DNA from: Prorocentrum cordatum
Taxonomy: Eukaryota > Sar > Dinophyceae > Prorocentrales > Prorocentraceae
DNA: 64,000 bases
Direction: 5' to 3'
Assembly: GCA_963575745.1 (NCBI GenBank)
Contig: CAUYUJ010014344.1
Span: 350,166 to 414,165 of the forward strand
A model generated the notes under the pieces. That model did not search any database, had not been told where the DNA came from, and saw only the letters and a program-made list of their open reading frames with translations. How positions within the stretch are numbered: the first letter of the stretch is position 1; each line of letters opens with the position of its first letter. Of this stretch, positions 49,141 to 59,764 are shown piece after piece. A program made the translations under genes and the position numbers.

Positions 49141-49418
49141 CTCAATATCATCGTCGCCGCCACCGTCATCATCGTCGTCGCATCATCCTCTTATCAACGT
49201 CATAGCCGTCGTCACCGTCATCGTCAGCATCTCCTTCCGGATCGCCGTGCTCGTCGCTATAGCAACCATCACGCCGAAGTCATCATCCAGACCTCCCCCT
49301 CCCGTTCCCCGCCTCGTCCTCCGCCTCTGCTATCTCGTGGAGGACGCGCGCCGCCAAGGCGCGGTCAACGGGGCGCGCACTCGTGACAGCTACGGGCACC
49401 CCCGCCCCCGCCCCCCTC

Positions 49419-49604
49419 CCCAGACATCCAGCTGCTCCAATTTTTCGGGGGGGCGTGGATCCCGGAGGTCCGGACCACTTCTCCGGGGCCGGTTTTTCGT
49501 CCTGAGCCGTGTCTTGATGCTCCTGCGGCCCAGCGAGAGCCCCCCCGAGGCCGAAAATGGTCCAAAACCGCCTGCTCCAATTTTTTGGAGCGTTGGATGT
49601 CGGG
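49419..49604 (-). mobile_element. Hairpin-ended element, type A
   Basis: Left CCAGACATCCAGCTGCTCCA with T5; core GAGGTCCGGACCACTTCTCC, GGGGCCGGTTTTTCGTCCTG. The right hairpin GCTCCAATTTTTTGGAGC is perfect, followed by GTTGGATGTCGGG. Confidence 0.8.
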
Positions 49605-49827
49605 TTAAGTCGGGCCTGTCCCTCTACAGGGGGGAAATCCAAAAATAGCAAAAAAAATAGCCAGGGGACTATTTTTGGAGTATGGTTTGACCATTGTGGA
49701 GCCTTTTTCGAGTATTTTTTCTTCTTCGTCGAAAATCCTCCTGCAGGGGGAACTTGCCCGAGCTAAGTCTCGAGGCCTCCACCCACCCCAGCGGCGAGGA
49801 GCAGGCGGGAGCCCACGGCCCCGAGCA

Positions 49828-49866
49828 GCGCTTGGCCGCGTGCCAGCACCGGGCGCGGCCAAGCGC
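49828..49866. repeat. Perfect 13-bp hairpin
   Basis: GCGCTTGGCCGCG (49828-49840) pairs exactly with CGCGGCCAAGCGC (49854-49866) across a 13-nt loop. Confidence 0.8.
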
Positions 49867-49931
49867 AGAGAGGACCCACCCCGGACCAGGCGCGCCCGCG
49901 GCGGCCGGTAGCTCGTGGTGGACCATGGCAG

Positions 49932-50193
49932 CCCTGACTCCAGATCCGCCCTGCTGTGGCTTTTTTTCCAACTGAAAAAATGCATCGGAAATCCACCTAT
50001 GAGGAGCCGAAAAAGTAGGGCGGAAATTTCTGCTCCCAACATACAGCGGGGCGGGAATCCACAGAAGCAGGGCGGAATCAGCAACAGAAAAGTAGGGCGG
50101 AAAATGGCATCAGCGGGGCCTGAAAAGTAAGGCGGAAATTCCAAGCCCTACTTACGAATTTCCCCAAAGTAGGGCGGATCTGGAGCCAGGGAG
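49932..50193 (+). mobile_element. TIR element C, copy 1
   Basis: Ends CCTGACTCCAGATCCGCCCT and AGGGCGGATCTGGAGCCAGG are inverted repeats. Inside, AAAGTAGGGCGGAAA-type words recur about five times. No coding capacity. An inverted copy lies at 50318-50575. Confidence 0.8.
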
Positions 50194-50316
50194 GGCCGCC
50201 CACGATGCATTCGATACGATTCGGTTCGCGGGCTGGGCCCGCGCGTCCGATTCGACTCGATCTGGCTCGATTCGCCAGCCCTAGACCCCCGCGCGTCGCG
50301 AAAAAGTCACGACGGG
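50194..50316 (+). repeat. Duplicated flank X with a type B end
   Basis: GAGGGCCGCCCACGATGCAT, CGATTCGGTTCGCGGGCTGG and CTCGATTCGCCAGCCC repeat in direct orientation at 50576-50668. It ends GACCCCCGCGCGTCGCGAAA, AAGTCACGACG, a type B end without its core. Confidence 0.7.
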
Positions 50317-50317
50317 C

Positions 50318-50575
50318 TCTGACTCCGGATCCGCCCTACTTTGGGGAAATTCGTAAGTAGGGCTTGGAATTTCCGCCTTACTTTTCAAGCCCCGCTGATG
50401 CCAATTTCCGCCCTACTTTTCTGTTGCTGTTTCCGCCCTACTTCTGTGGATTCCCGCCCCACTGTATGTTGGGTGCAGAAATTTCCGCCCTACTTGTTCG
50501 GCTTCTTATAGGTGGATTTCCGATGCATTTTTTCAGTTGGAAAAAAAGCCACAGCAGGGCGGATCTGGAGTCAGG
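50318..50575 (-). mobile_element. TIR element C, copy 2 (inverted)
   Basis: Reverse complement of copy 1 over its whole length with few changes; ends CTGACTCCGGATCCGCCCTA and GCGGATCTGGAGTCAGGG. Copies 1 and 2 could pair as a ~250-bp stem. Confidence 0.8.
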
Positions 50576-50663
50576 GAGGGCCGCCCACGATGGATGCGAT
50601 TCGGTTCGCGGGCTGGGCCCGCGCGTACAATTCGACTCGATGTGGCTCGACTCGCCAGCCTTA

Positions 50664-50837
50664 GACCCCCGAAAAAGTCACGACGGCAGGTTTTTCACTA
50701 TCTTCGGCCTCCGGGAGCCCTTCCCGGGCCTCGGGACCGTCAAAAAACGACTCAGGATGAAAAACCGGTCCCGGGGAAAGGGTCCAGACCTCTGGGGGTC
50801 GACGTTGTGAACAAAATCACAACGTCGGGGGTCTGGG
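50664..50837 (+). mobile_element. Hairpin-ended element, type B
   Basis: The left end has lost part of its hairpin (GACCCCCGAAAAAGTCACGA). Core CTCCGGGAGCCCTTCCCGGG, AAAAACCGGTCCCGGGGAAA. The right hairpin GACGTTGTGA-ACAAAA-TCACAACGTC shows a paired C-to-T / G-to-A change from GACGTCGTGA...TCACGACGTC. Confidence 0.8.
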
Positions 50838-50839
50838 GC

Positions 50840-51640
50840 ACTCCCTGGGGCCAGCCGTTATAGCCGATTCCGACTCGATCCGGGACGATCCGTTGGCGAT
50901 CCGACCCGTTCCCGGCCCGATCCGATTTCGCGATTCGACCCGGCTCAAGCCTGCCTGGGGCCGAGCCACAAGCAAATTACCTCGAGGGGGGGTTCTGCCG
51001 GCCAGGGTCATGGCGCCAACATCGCCGAGCGGATTTCGTTCGGAAAACGCTGGGATGGGCCAGGACTGTCCTGGAGAATTTCGCTCTGGAGTTCGAATTG
51101 AATTTCGTGCAGATTTCTTTGGGCCAGGAATGAAGATTACACGACATCCGCGTGAAACTCATGCCGTTTTTCGCTCGCCGTCTCGGGGCTCTGCACCGGC
51201 AGAGATCCACGCAACAAACATCCGCCGCAGCGCGCCTGCAAGGCCTGTGCAGGGACCAGGGCACGGCGCAGCGCAGGCGCGGCGCCGCGCCGGGCCTGGG
51301 GCCGGGGCCGAGCTGTGCGCGGGCGGGCACCGCGCGGCGCGCTCGGCGGTGGAGAGGCCTACGGCCCCGAGGAGCGCTGCCTGCTGCCGGCCAGGGCGCG
51401 CGGCGAGGCGCAGCTGGCGCGGGCCGTGCGATCCCGGGGCGCCGGGAGCCGCGCCGCGGGCGGGCGGGGAGCCGCGGGCAAAAGGCAGAGTCGGCGACGG
51501 GCATGTTCCAGATCTCTCGTGGCAGAGGTTTTCGACAGCGTGCCTCCCGCAGTGCCCTCCGCCGGCCCTGTCTCCCACTTCGCCTCCGCCTGCTGGCACT
51601 GGCACTGCCGGCTCTGGGCTGCCTCCGCCTCCCCCCCTTC
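50840..51640. other. GC-rich interval without a confident gene
   Basis: Three plus frames and one minus frame are open across 51150-51600, with Arg/Ala-rich translations typical of GC-rich shadows. Nothing recognisable. Confidence 0.4.
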
Positions 51641-51644
51641 TTCC

Positions 51645-52735
51645 CTCCTCGCCTCCTCCTCCCCCTCCTCCTCCTCCTCCTTCTCCTCCTTCCCCTCCTC
51701 CTCCTGCTCCTCCTCGTCCTCCTCCTTCTCCTCCGCCTCCTCCTCCTCACCCTCCTCCTCCTTCTCCTCCTCATCTTCCTCCTCATCCTCATCCTCCTCC
51801 GCCTCCCCCTCCTCCTCCCCTCCTTCTCCTTCTCCTCCTCCTCCTCCTCCTCCTCCTCCTCCTCTGCTCCTCCTCCCCTTCTTCTTCGTCTCCTCCTCCT
51901 CCTCTCCTCCTCCTCCTCCTCCTCCTCCTCCTCCTCCTCCTCCTCCTCCTCCTCCTCCCCTCCTCCCCTCCTCCTCCTCCTCTCCTCCTCCTCCTACTTC
52001 CTCCTCCTCCTCCTCCTCCTCCTCCTTCCTCCTCCTCCTCCTCCCCTTCTCCTCCTCCTCCTCCTCCTCCTCCTCCTCCTCCTCCCCTCCTCCTCCTCCT
52101 CCTCCCCCCCCCCTGCCTCCCGTCGTCCCCCGCATTCCTCCCCCGACCGGCCCTCTGGCGGGGAGGCTTCGCCGCGCCGCGCGAGATCCCCATGTCGCAC
52201 TTCGGCCCGCCGCCTCGGCCCATCGAGCAGGCGCGCGGCCCGGGGAGGGAGGCGGGCAGGGCGGTGAGAGGGGGCGGCAGTGCGCCCTGCCCCTTCCTCG
52301 CCCCCTGCCCTTCCCCCTATCGCCCTTCCCCCTCCCCACTCCTCCCCCCACTCCTCCTCCTCCTCATCGTCCTCATCCTCCTCCTCCTCCTCCTCCTCCT
52401 CCTCCTCCTTCTCCCCCCCCCCTCCTCCTCCTCCTCCCCCTCCTCCTCCTCCTCCTCCTCCTTCTCCTCCTCATCTTCCTCCTCGTCCTCCTCCTCCGCC
52501 TCCCCCTCCTCCTCCCCCTCCTCCTCCTCCTCCCTCCTCCTCCTCCTCCTCTCCTGCTCCTCCTCCCTTCTTCTTCCGTTCCTCCTTCCTCCTCCTCCTC
52601 CTCCTCCTCCTCCTCCTCTCCTACTCCTCCTCCTCCCCTCCTCCTCCTCATCATTCTCCTCCTCATCATTCTCCTCCTCCTCCTCCTCCGCTCTTCCTCC
52701 TTCCTCCTGCTCCCCCTCCCTCTCCTGATTCCTGA
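51645..52735. repeat. Two (CCT)n tracts around a GC-rich island
   Basis: CCT repeats at about 51645-52110 and 52320-52720 flank a 200-bp island (52120-52310) open in several frames. The second tract ends CTCTCCTGATTCCTGATTCC (a small tandem CTGATTC). Confidence 0.85.
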
Positions 52736-52779
52736 TTCCTGATTGATGGCTGGAAGGAACGTCGTTCGTACCACCGTCC

Positions 52780-52833
52780 TCCTCCTCCTCCTCCTCCTCC
52801 TCCTCCTCCTCCTCCTCCTCCTCCTCCTCCTCC
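52780..52833. repeat. (CTC)n tract acting as a possible polypyrimidine tract
   Basis: Pure CTC repeat ending TCCTCCAG at 52835, directly abutting RT coding sequence. Confidence 0.85.
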
Positions 52834-52835
52834 AG

Positions 52836-55704
52836 TCGGGCGGCGCTCTGGTCGCCCTTCTCGGCGCGGCGCTGCCTGGGCGCGGTCAAGACGCAGCGTG
52901 GCGCGGTGACCGCCCCGCTGGACAAGGCGGCCGCCCTCGCCTCCCATTGGGGCGCGGTCTTCGATCCCGAGCCGCAGACGCCTGGGCGCAAGCAGTGGCG
53001 CGAGCGGATCGGTCGGCAATACATTCAGTGTCACGGCCTCCAGCGCTATGACTGGGAGGCCCTGGGGCCGCCCACCAAGCAGGACATCGCCAGGGGCATC
53101 GCCTCGGCCCGCGCCTCGGCCCCCGGGGTCGACGGGCTCCCTGCCAGAGCATGGGGTGCCCACCCCGCGCTGGCGGACGCCCTCACGGCGGCCATGCACT
53201 GGCAGATGGACGGGCTGCCGCTGGGGATCGCCTTCAACGACTCCATCTTGATCTGTCCGCCGAAGGGCGACGAGCCGGACGACGTCATCGGACAGCCTGT
53301 TTCTCGTGGGGCTGAGGACACGCGGCCGCTCTCGCTCCGGAACTCGGGGGCCAAGATCATCTCCTGGGCCCTGAGCGCCAAGCTGAAGCGCGCAGTGGCG
53401 GCGTCTGTGTGCTGGACACAACGAGGCTTCCTGACGGGCCGCAACTTCTGCGAAAACTTGGTCGAGGGCGACGCCTTCGCGAGGATGGCGGGGATGATGG
53501 CCGCTGCCGCTGGGCCGCGCGCCCGGTCCGGACCGCCGCCGGCGCCCTGGCGGCCGCCGCCGCCGCCCGCGCCGAGCTGGAGCGCCCCGCGCCGCCGTGC
53601 GCCCGGGAATTCTGAGCGCGCAGGCAGGAGCGCTCAGAATTCGCCGCGGGGGTCCGGGCGTCCCCCGGCGGTTCCCGGCGCGGCCTCGGCCCAGGCGTAC
53701 CTTCACGATTCCTTAAGGTACGCCTCAGCAGCGCCCGGCGCCGGCGCCCGATCCAGGCCAGAATCTCCAGCGGCCGCGGGCTGCGGCGCGGGCGGCGCGG
53801 GCGCCCGATCCAGGCCAGAATCTCCACCGGCCGCGGGCTGTGGCGTCAGCGCGCCGGCGGCCCGGGCGCCTGCTGGCAAGGGTGGCGCGCCCGCCGGCGG
53901 CGGCTCCGGCCTGCGCCCTGGAGTCGGGGACATGCTCCTCAACCCGTCCTCGACCGAGTGGCTGAAGCCGGACCCTGCGGAACTGCGAGGGCTGGGTCCG
54001 CCTCGGCCGTTTCTGTGCAGCTACGATTACTCGCGCGCCTTCCCCTCGGTCTTCCAGGATTGGCTGTGGTGGGTGCTGGAGGAGTGGGAGATCCCGCAGC
54101 CCCTGCTGAATGGGCTCCAGATGCAATACAGCGAGGTCCGTGCCCTGGACTCCGGGCCGACGCGCGAGGAGCTCTTCCGTGTGCGCAGCGGGGTGCTGCA
54201 AGGTGACCCTGCTTCGGGATCCCTGTGCGCGGCTGGAGAGCACCCGTTCTGCCAGGACATGGCCAAGCACCTGGAGGGGCGGCGCCGTGGCATCGGCCGC
54301 TGGTGCGCGGACGACCTCCTCACGGTCACGCTCCAGCTGGTCGGACTTCGCGTGGTCGGGAGGATCATGAAGGCCTCGGCGCTGCTCGCCAACCTGGTCC
54401 TGAAGGAGGAGAAGTGCGTCTGCGTGCCCCTCTGGGCACCCCTCTCGGCGGAGGTGGAGGAGGAAGCGCGCCAGATCCTCGGCTCCGTTTCCGAGCGGTG
54501 GCGGCTCTTCCGCATCGCCCCGATGGCGAAGGCGCTCGGGGTCCTCCTGGGCCCAGCAGCGTCGACGGACCTCCAGTGGGCGCCAACGCTGGCGAAGTGG
54601 GAATGGCGCGCCGGGCAGATTGCCGCTGCCCCCTACGATGCACAGACGGCGGTGCAGGTCTACCACGAGAGGGCCCTGGCGGTCGCCTCGTACAAGGCGC
54701 AGCTCATCCCGCTGCCGAAGCGCCTGCCCAAGGCAGAGCACCACGTGCTTTGTCGGCTGCTGCGGGCGCCGGGCAGCTGGCTCGGACTCTTGGATTTCTC
54801 GGCCCTGGACCTGCTCGCTTTGACCCCGATACACCTCCTTGGGGACCTCTGCGCAGCGGCCCGCGTGCGCACCGCCACGCAGACCTTGGTGACATGGCGC
54901 GCGATGGCGCGGGCCCTCCGCGAGACGGCAGCGCGGTGCCTTTCGCTCGAGGCCCTCGGCCGAGGGCTCGCGTGGCCGGGCTTCTGGGAAGCGAGGCCCC
55001 TTGCCATGCTCCTGGAGGAGGCGGCGACGCTGCTGGGCTCGGAGACTGCCCTGAGGGTCGCGTCGCTGGAAGCCGAGGCGCGGCGCTGTGAGGGGAGGCG
55101 GCCCCGCCTTCAGGTCGCGCTGATGCGCGCCCTCGCGCTGCCCGATCGACGCTCGGGCCTGGCTGCGAGGGTGCGCAAGCGCCTGGCGAAATGGTTTGCC
55201 ATTCCCCCGGCCTCCCTCGTCCCTCTCGACCTTGATTCGCTTCGCTCCTTCCTCGCTTCCCTCCCCCCTGCATGGCGCTGGGCTCTCTTCAAGACGTGGA
55301 CTGGGGGGTGGGTCACAGACACTAGGCTAAGGAACCCTCAACACGGGTGTCTCCTCGGCTGTGGTGGAGCCCTCGACTCACTCTCCCACTACATCGTCTG
55401 CCCCAGATTTGACGAGCTCCTGGTCCGGGTCTCAGGACGTCCTGTTCCCGCGGACATGCTTGCCCGGCTAGCCCTCGTTGGCCAATGCACGGACGCGGCT
55501 CGTCTTCTGGTGATGCGTTTCCACCTTCATCGGCACTTGCATCAGGTCCGGAAGCGCGGGCCTGACGGGGCGGTTTCCGACCGGCAGGGTTTCGAGTGTG
55601 CCCGAGCCGCTCGGGCGGCTACAGACCTCCCGCGCGGCCGGCGAGCCGCCCCAGCCGTCGCCCGCGCCCGTCAACGCGCGGCAGCGGCTCGCCCAGGGCG
55701 TTAA
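52836..55704 (+). CDS. Non-LTR reverse transcriptase with zinc-knuckle C-terminus
   Basis: RNA-directed DNA polymerase of a LINE-like element. No ATG is needed for the visible start: coding begins right after (CTC)n-CAG at 52836 (RAALWSPFSARRCLGAVKTQ, RGAVTAPLDKAAALASHWGA), consistent with a splice acceptor. Conserved parts in order: SAPGVDGLPARAWG, RPLSLRNSGAKIISWALSAK, QRGFLTGRNFCENL, motif A CSYDYSRAFPS (Asp codon 54025), motif B SGVLQGDPASGSLC, motif C RWCADDLLTV (54304-54315). The C-terminal CLLGCGGALDSLSHYIVCPR is a Cx3C-x6-H-x4-C zinc knuckle of the kind that follows many LINE RTs. The frame is open for more than 950 codons with all catalytic residues. An unusual ~450-bp in-frame insert (53490-53945) lies before motif A. 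Confidence 0.85.
53607..53642. repeat. Perfect 13-bp hairpin in the RT insert
   Basis: GAATTCTGAGCGC (53607-53619) pairs with GCGCTCAGAATTC (53630-53642) over a 10-nt loop. Confidence 0.85.
53694..53724. repeat. Perfect 10-bp hairpin in the RT insert
   Basis: GGCGTACCTT (53694-53703) pairs with AAGGTACGCC (53715-53724) over an 11-nt loop. Confidence 0.85.
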
Positions 55705-55734
55705 GGAGCAATCGACCTCATTGTGACGCTGGCC

Positions 55735-55850
55735 CTCCTCCTCCTCCTCCTCCTCCTCCTCCCCCTCCTCCTCCTCCTCCTCCTCCTCCTCCTCCTCCTC
55801 CTCCTCCTCCTCCTCCTCCTCCTCCTCCTCTCGTTCCTCCTCCTCCTCAT
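55735..55850. repeat. (CCT)n tract
   Basis: CTCCTCCTC run starting 30 bp after the RT stop codon. Confidence 0.95.
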
Positions 55851-56044
55851 GCCAGGGCGGGGGGAGGCCATGCGGAGGGCAGTCGGCAGGGCGTTGCGGG
55901 GCAGGGAAAGCAAGCCAGGATGGTTTTGAAACACGATGTCCAAAGAGGATTGCAACAAAAGAAGTCATGGTTAGGAGTGATCTCGGGTGAATCTGCTACA
56001 GTCAACCCGCACAGTAAGGATGAGCAACTTTCGAAGATAACCCT

Positions 56045-56170
56045 TGCATCCCTCCCCTTCGGCCCCTCCTTGGCCGCTTTCGCTGGCCGCGCCCCACTCG
56101 CAAAGGTTCGGCATGGCCTTCCAGGGCCTTGCGCCCTCATCGCACGTCCATGTTCTACGGGTTGGCTGTG
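56045..56170 (+). repeat. Dispersed repeat D, copy
   Basis: CGGCCCCTCCTTGGCCGCTT, TCGCTGGCCGCGCCCCACTC and GGCCTTCCAGGGCCTTGCGC correspond to 33635-33715 and 34326-34345. Confidence 0.6.
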
Positions 56171-56214
56171 CTCTTGGTTCGCGAGTCGAACACGGAGTGA
56201 CAAGTCGGGGAGGA

Positions 56215-56440
56215 GTTGGGCAGGGCGCAGCAGGCGAGGGGCGGATGCGGGGGGGGAGGAACGGGGGGGGGGGAGAGAAGGACAAGAGCAGTGGGAGGGG
56301 AGGGGGAGGGGGGGGGGGGAGAGCGAGGCACGCGGCAAGGGGCGGAGGGGGTGAGGGGGGAGGGGGGGAGGGGCGAAGCGTGGGCGAGAGCAGGGCGGGG
56401 GGGGAGGGGGGTAGGGAGGGAAGGGGGAGGGGGGAATGGC
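56215..56440. other. G-rich low-complexity DNA
   Basis: GGGGGGGGGAGAG and GGAGGGGG runs; no coding support. Confidence 0.75.
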
Positions 56441-56601
56441 AATGAGTGGAGGTAGCCCGCTCCTTCTTCCTCTTCCTGCCATTCCGCTCGCTCTGGGCAC
56501 TTGCGGCCCCTCGCCGCGGGGGATGGCACCGAGCCCCACCCTACCGGAGGCGCACCAACTTGCGACCCGAAAGCTTGAAACCGGCAGCAGCCACACGGCT
56601 G

Positions 56602-56660
56602 GAGGGCGGGTCGTTTTCAAAGTCCAGCTCCCGCCGTAGCGCCGCGCACATTCGCTTCAG
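56602..56660 (-). repeat. Dispersed copy of the ~84-bp repeat at 17685-18070
   Basis: GAGGGCGGGTCGTTTTCAAA and AGCGCCGCGCACATTCGCTT are reverse complements of words in the tandem array, about 39 kb away. Confidence 0.75.
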
Positions 56661-56739
56661 ACGCCATCCGCCTGCAACAGGACAAACTGTCTCGCCGCCG
56701 CAATGCAGGGACTGGTCGTAACTATTCCTTCTCACCCTC

Positions 56740-56821
56740 GTCCTCCTCCTCCTCCTCCTCCTCCTCCTCCTCCTCAACCTCCTCTTCCTCCTCCTCATCC
56801 TCCTCCGTTTCCTCCTCCTCC

Positions 56822-56853
<32 letters not shown>

Positions 56854-57084
56854 CTCTTCCTCCTCTTCCTCCTCCTATTCCTCCTCCTCCTCCTCCGCCT
56901 CCTCTTCCTCATCCGCCTCCTCCTCCTCCTTCTCCTCCTCCCCCGCGTCCGCCACCCCCCCCCTCCCACTCCCCTTCACCTCCTCCACCAAATCCTCCTC
57001 CTCGTCCCGCCCTCGGCTCCAAGTCCTCCTCCCCCTCCTCCTCCTCCTCCTCCTCCTCCTCCTCCTCCTCCTCGCTCCTCCCAC

Positions 57085-57123
<39 letters not shown>

Positions 57124-57335
57124 ATCATCATCATCATCATCATCACATCTCATCATCATCATCATCATCATCCTCCTCCTCCTCCTCCTCCTCCTCCTCC
57201 TCCTCCTCCTCCCCCACCTCCTCCCCCCCCTCCTCCGTCCTCCTCATCATCATCATCATCATCCTCCTTCTCCTTCCTCCTCCTTCCTCCTCCTCCTCCT
57301 CCTTTCGCTCACCGTCGCCGCCCTCCTCCTCCGCA
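56740..57335. repeat. (CCT)n and (CAT)n arrays
   Basis: CCT repeats with TTCCTCC variants. (CAT)n blocks at 57083-57123 and 57126-57170 are separated by ATCATATC, and a third lies at 57245-57262. Confidence 0.95.
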
Positions 57336-57339
57336 GCCA

Positions 57340-57660
57340 TTTTGGCCCGCGGCCGCCCGGGCAGCAGGCCCCTCCAGGCGCACTCCCTCCTCCCCGCAGC
57401 CCCGCCCCCGCGGCGGCCGCGCATGCCAACGCCCGTGCGCCCCCAGCCGCTGGCGCACCCGCCGCCGGCGCCTCGGCTGCCAGCGCCCAGCGCAGTGACA
57501 TCCGCTGGCGCGCGCCGCGCCCGCGGAGGCGTCGCGCCCGCGGGCGCGCCGGCCGCGCGCGCGGCGAGCCTACAAAGGTGGCGGGGCGTGAGCGGCGCGG
57601 CCGCGGCGGCGCTGGCCGCGGGCACGGCGGGCGGGCGGCGGCGGGCGTGGGCAGGCGGCG
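57340..57660. other. GC-rich island, no confident gene
   Basis: Very GC-rich, open in several frames on both strands. The minus strand has a Kozak-like CAAAATGGCTGCGG at 57334-57347 reading MAAEEEGGDG, followed by GACGGTGAGC, which could be a start exon with a GT donor. Confidence 0.3.
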
Positions 57661-57661
57661 G

Positions 57662-57671
57662 TGCGGGAATA

Positions 57672-57704
<33 letters not shown>

Positions 57705-58372
57705 GTCGTCGTCGTCGTCGTCGTCCGTCCGACCGTCCGTCCGTCCGTCCGTCCGTCCGTCCGTCCGTCTGTCCGTCGTCGTCCGTCGTCGTCGTCGATA
57801 CGTCCGTCCGTCCGTCCGTCCGTCCGTCCGTCTGTCCGTCCGTCCGTCCGTCCGTCCGTCCGTCCGTCGTCGTCGTCCGTCGTCGTCGTCGTCGTCGTCG
57901 TCCTCGTTCTCGTCGACCGTCGTCCTCGTCGTCGTCGTCGTCGTCGTAGTCGTCGTCCGTCGTCCTCGTCGTCGTCATTGTCGTCGTCGGTCCGTCCATT
58001 CGTCCGTTCGTCCGTGCGTCCGTCCATCTGTCCGTCCGTCCGTCAGTCCGTCTGTCCGTCGTCGTCGTCGTCGTCGTCGTCCTCGTCGTCGTTGTCGTCG
58101 TCGTCCGTCGTCGTCGTCCGTCTTCGTCGTCGTCCGTCCGTCCGTCCGTCCGTCCTTCCGTCCGTCGTCGTCGTCGTCGTCGTACGTCGTCGTCGTACGT
58201 CGTCGTCGTCGTCGTCCGTCCGTCCGTCTTTCGTCATCGTCGCCGTCGTCCGTCCGTCGTCGCCGTCGCCGTTTTCGGTCCGTCTGTCCGTCCTTCCGTC
58301 GTCATCCGTCTGTTAATTCGTTCGTCGTCCTCGCCGTCGTCGTCGTCGTCCGTCTTTCGTCATCGTCGTCGT

Positions 58373-58403
<31 letters not shown>

Positions 58404-58470
58404 TCGTCGTCGTCGTCATCCGTTGTCGTCGTCGTCGTCCATTGTCGTTCCTCGTTCGTCGTCCGTCCGT

Positions 58471-58511
<41 letters not shown>

Positions 58512-59755
58512 CTCGTCGTCGTCGTCGTCGTCCGCCCGTTCGTTCGTCCGTCTGTCCGTCCGTCCATCCTTCTGCCCATCTGTCCGTCCATCTGTCCGTC
58601 CGTCGTCGTCGTCGTCATCGTCGTCGTAGTCGTCGTCGTCGTCGTTGTCGTCCGTCCGTCGTTGTCGTCCGTCCGTCGTCGTCGTTGTACGTCGGCGTCG
58701 TCGTCGTCATCGTCGTCGTCTGTCGTCGTCGTCGGTCCGGCCGTCCATCCGTCTGCCTGTCAGTCCGTGGTCGTCGTCGTCAGTCGTCATCGTCGTCGTT
58801 GTTGTCGCCGTCGTCGTCGTTGTACGTCGTCGTCGTCGTCGTCGTCCGTCGTCGTCGTCCTCCGTCCGTCCGTCCGTCCGTCCGTCCGTCTTGCCGTCCA
58901 TCCGTCTTCCGTCGTCGTCGTCATCGTCGTCGTACGTCGTCGTCGACGTCGTCGTCGTCCGTCGTCGTCGTCGTCCGTCCTTCCGTCTGTCCGTCCGTCC
59001 GTCCGTCTTGCCGTCCGTCCGCCGTCGTCGTCGTCATCCGTCGTCGTCGTCGTCGTCGTCTTCTGTCGTCGTCCGTCCGTCCGTCCCTCCATCTGTCCGT
59101 CCATCTGTCCGTCCGTCGTCCGTCGTCGTCGTCGTCATCGTCGTCGTCGTCGTCCGTCCGTCGTCGTCGTCCGCCCGTCGTCCGTCGTCGGCGTCGTCGT
59201 CGTCGTCCGTCGTCGTCGTCGTCCGTCGTCGTCGTCATCGTTGTCGTCCGTCGTCGTCGTCGTCGGTCCGTCCGTCCGTCCGTCTGTCTGTCAGTCCGTG
59301 GTCGTCGTCGTCGGTCGCCATCGTCGTCGTCGTCGTCGTCCGTCTGTCGTCGTCGTACGTCGTCGTCGTCGTCGTAGTCGTCCGTCCGTCTTGCCGTCCG
59401 TTCATCTTCCGTCGTCGTCGTTGTCATCGTCGTCGTCATCGTCGTCGTACGTCGTCGTCGCCGTCGTCGTCCGTCGTCGTCGTCGTCCGTCCGTCCGTCC
59501 GTCCGTCCGTCCGTCCGTCCGTCCATCTGTCCGTCCATCTGTCCGTCCGTCGTCCGTCGTCGTCGTCTTCGTCGTCGTCCGTCCGTCGTCGTCGGCGTCG
59601 TCGTCGTCGTCGTCCGTCCGTCCGTCCGTCCGTCCATCCATCTGTCCGTCCATCTGTCCGTCCGTCGTCCGTCGTCGTCCTCTTCGTCGTCCTCGTTCGT
59701 CCGTCGTCGTCGGCGTCGTCGTCGTCGTCCGTCGTCCGTCGTCGTCGTCGTCGTT
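57662..59755. repeat. (GTC)n/(CCGT)n compound satellite, ~2.1 kb
   Basis: Blocks of GTCGTCGTC alternate with blocks of CGTCCGTCC, with TCTGTCCGTC and TTGCCGTCC variants. Larger modules recur, for example CAGTCCGTGGTCGTCGTCGT at 58759 and 59290, and CGTCCATCTGTCCGTCCATC at 59096, 59519 and 59632. Confidence 0.97.
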
Positions 59756-59764
59756 GTCGGAGCC

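Larger units (their letters stand above)
53490..53945 (+). repeat. In-frame Ala/Pro/Gly insert in the RT, with hairpins and tandem repeat
   Basis: Between FARMAGM and DMLLNPSSTEW the RT carries about 145 low-complexity residues absent from typical family members. It contains two perfect hairpins (53607-53642 and 53694-53724) and a 60-bp tandem repeat encoding GARSRPESPAAAGCG and GARSRPESPPAAGCG. The frame stays open throughout. Confidence 0.7.

Noticed and set aside
52906-52908. GTG as the start codon of the RT ORF
   Set aside because: RT-like sequence (WSPFSARRCLGAVKTQ) extends upstream in frame to the CTC-CAG junction at 52836; GTG is just an internal Val.
56703-58629. Ser/Val/Arg-rich long frames over GTC/CCGT arrays
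   Set aside because: Open in several frames on both strands because the repeat lacks stops.
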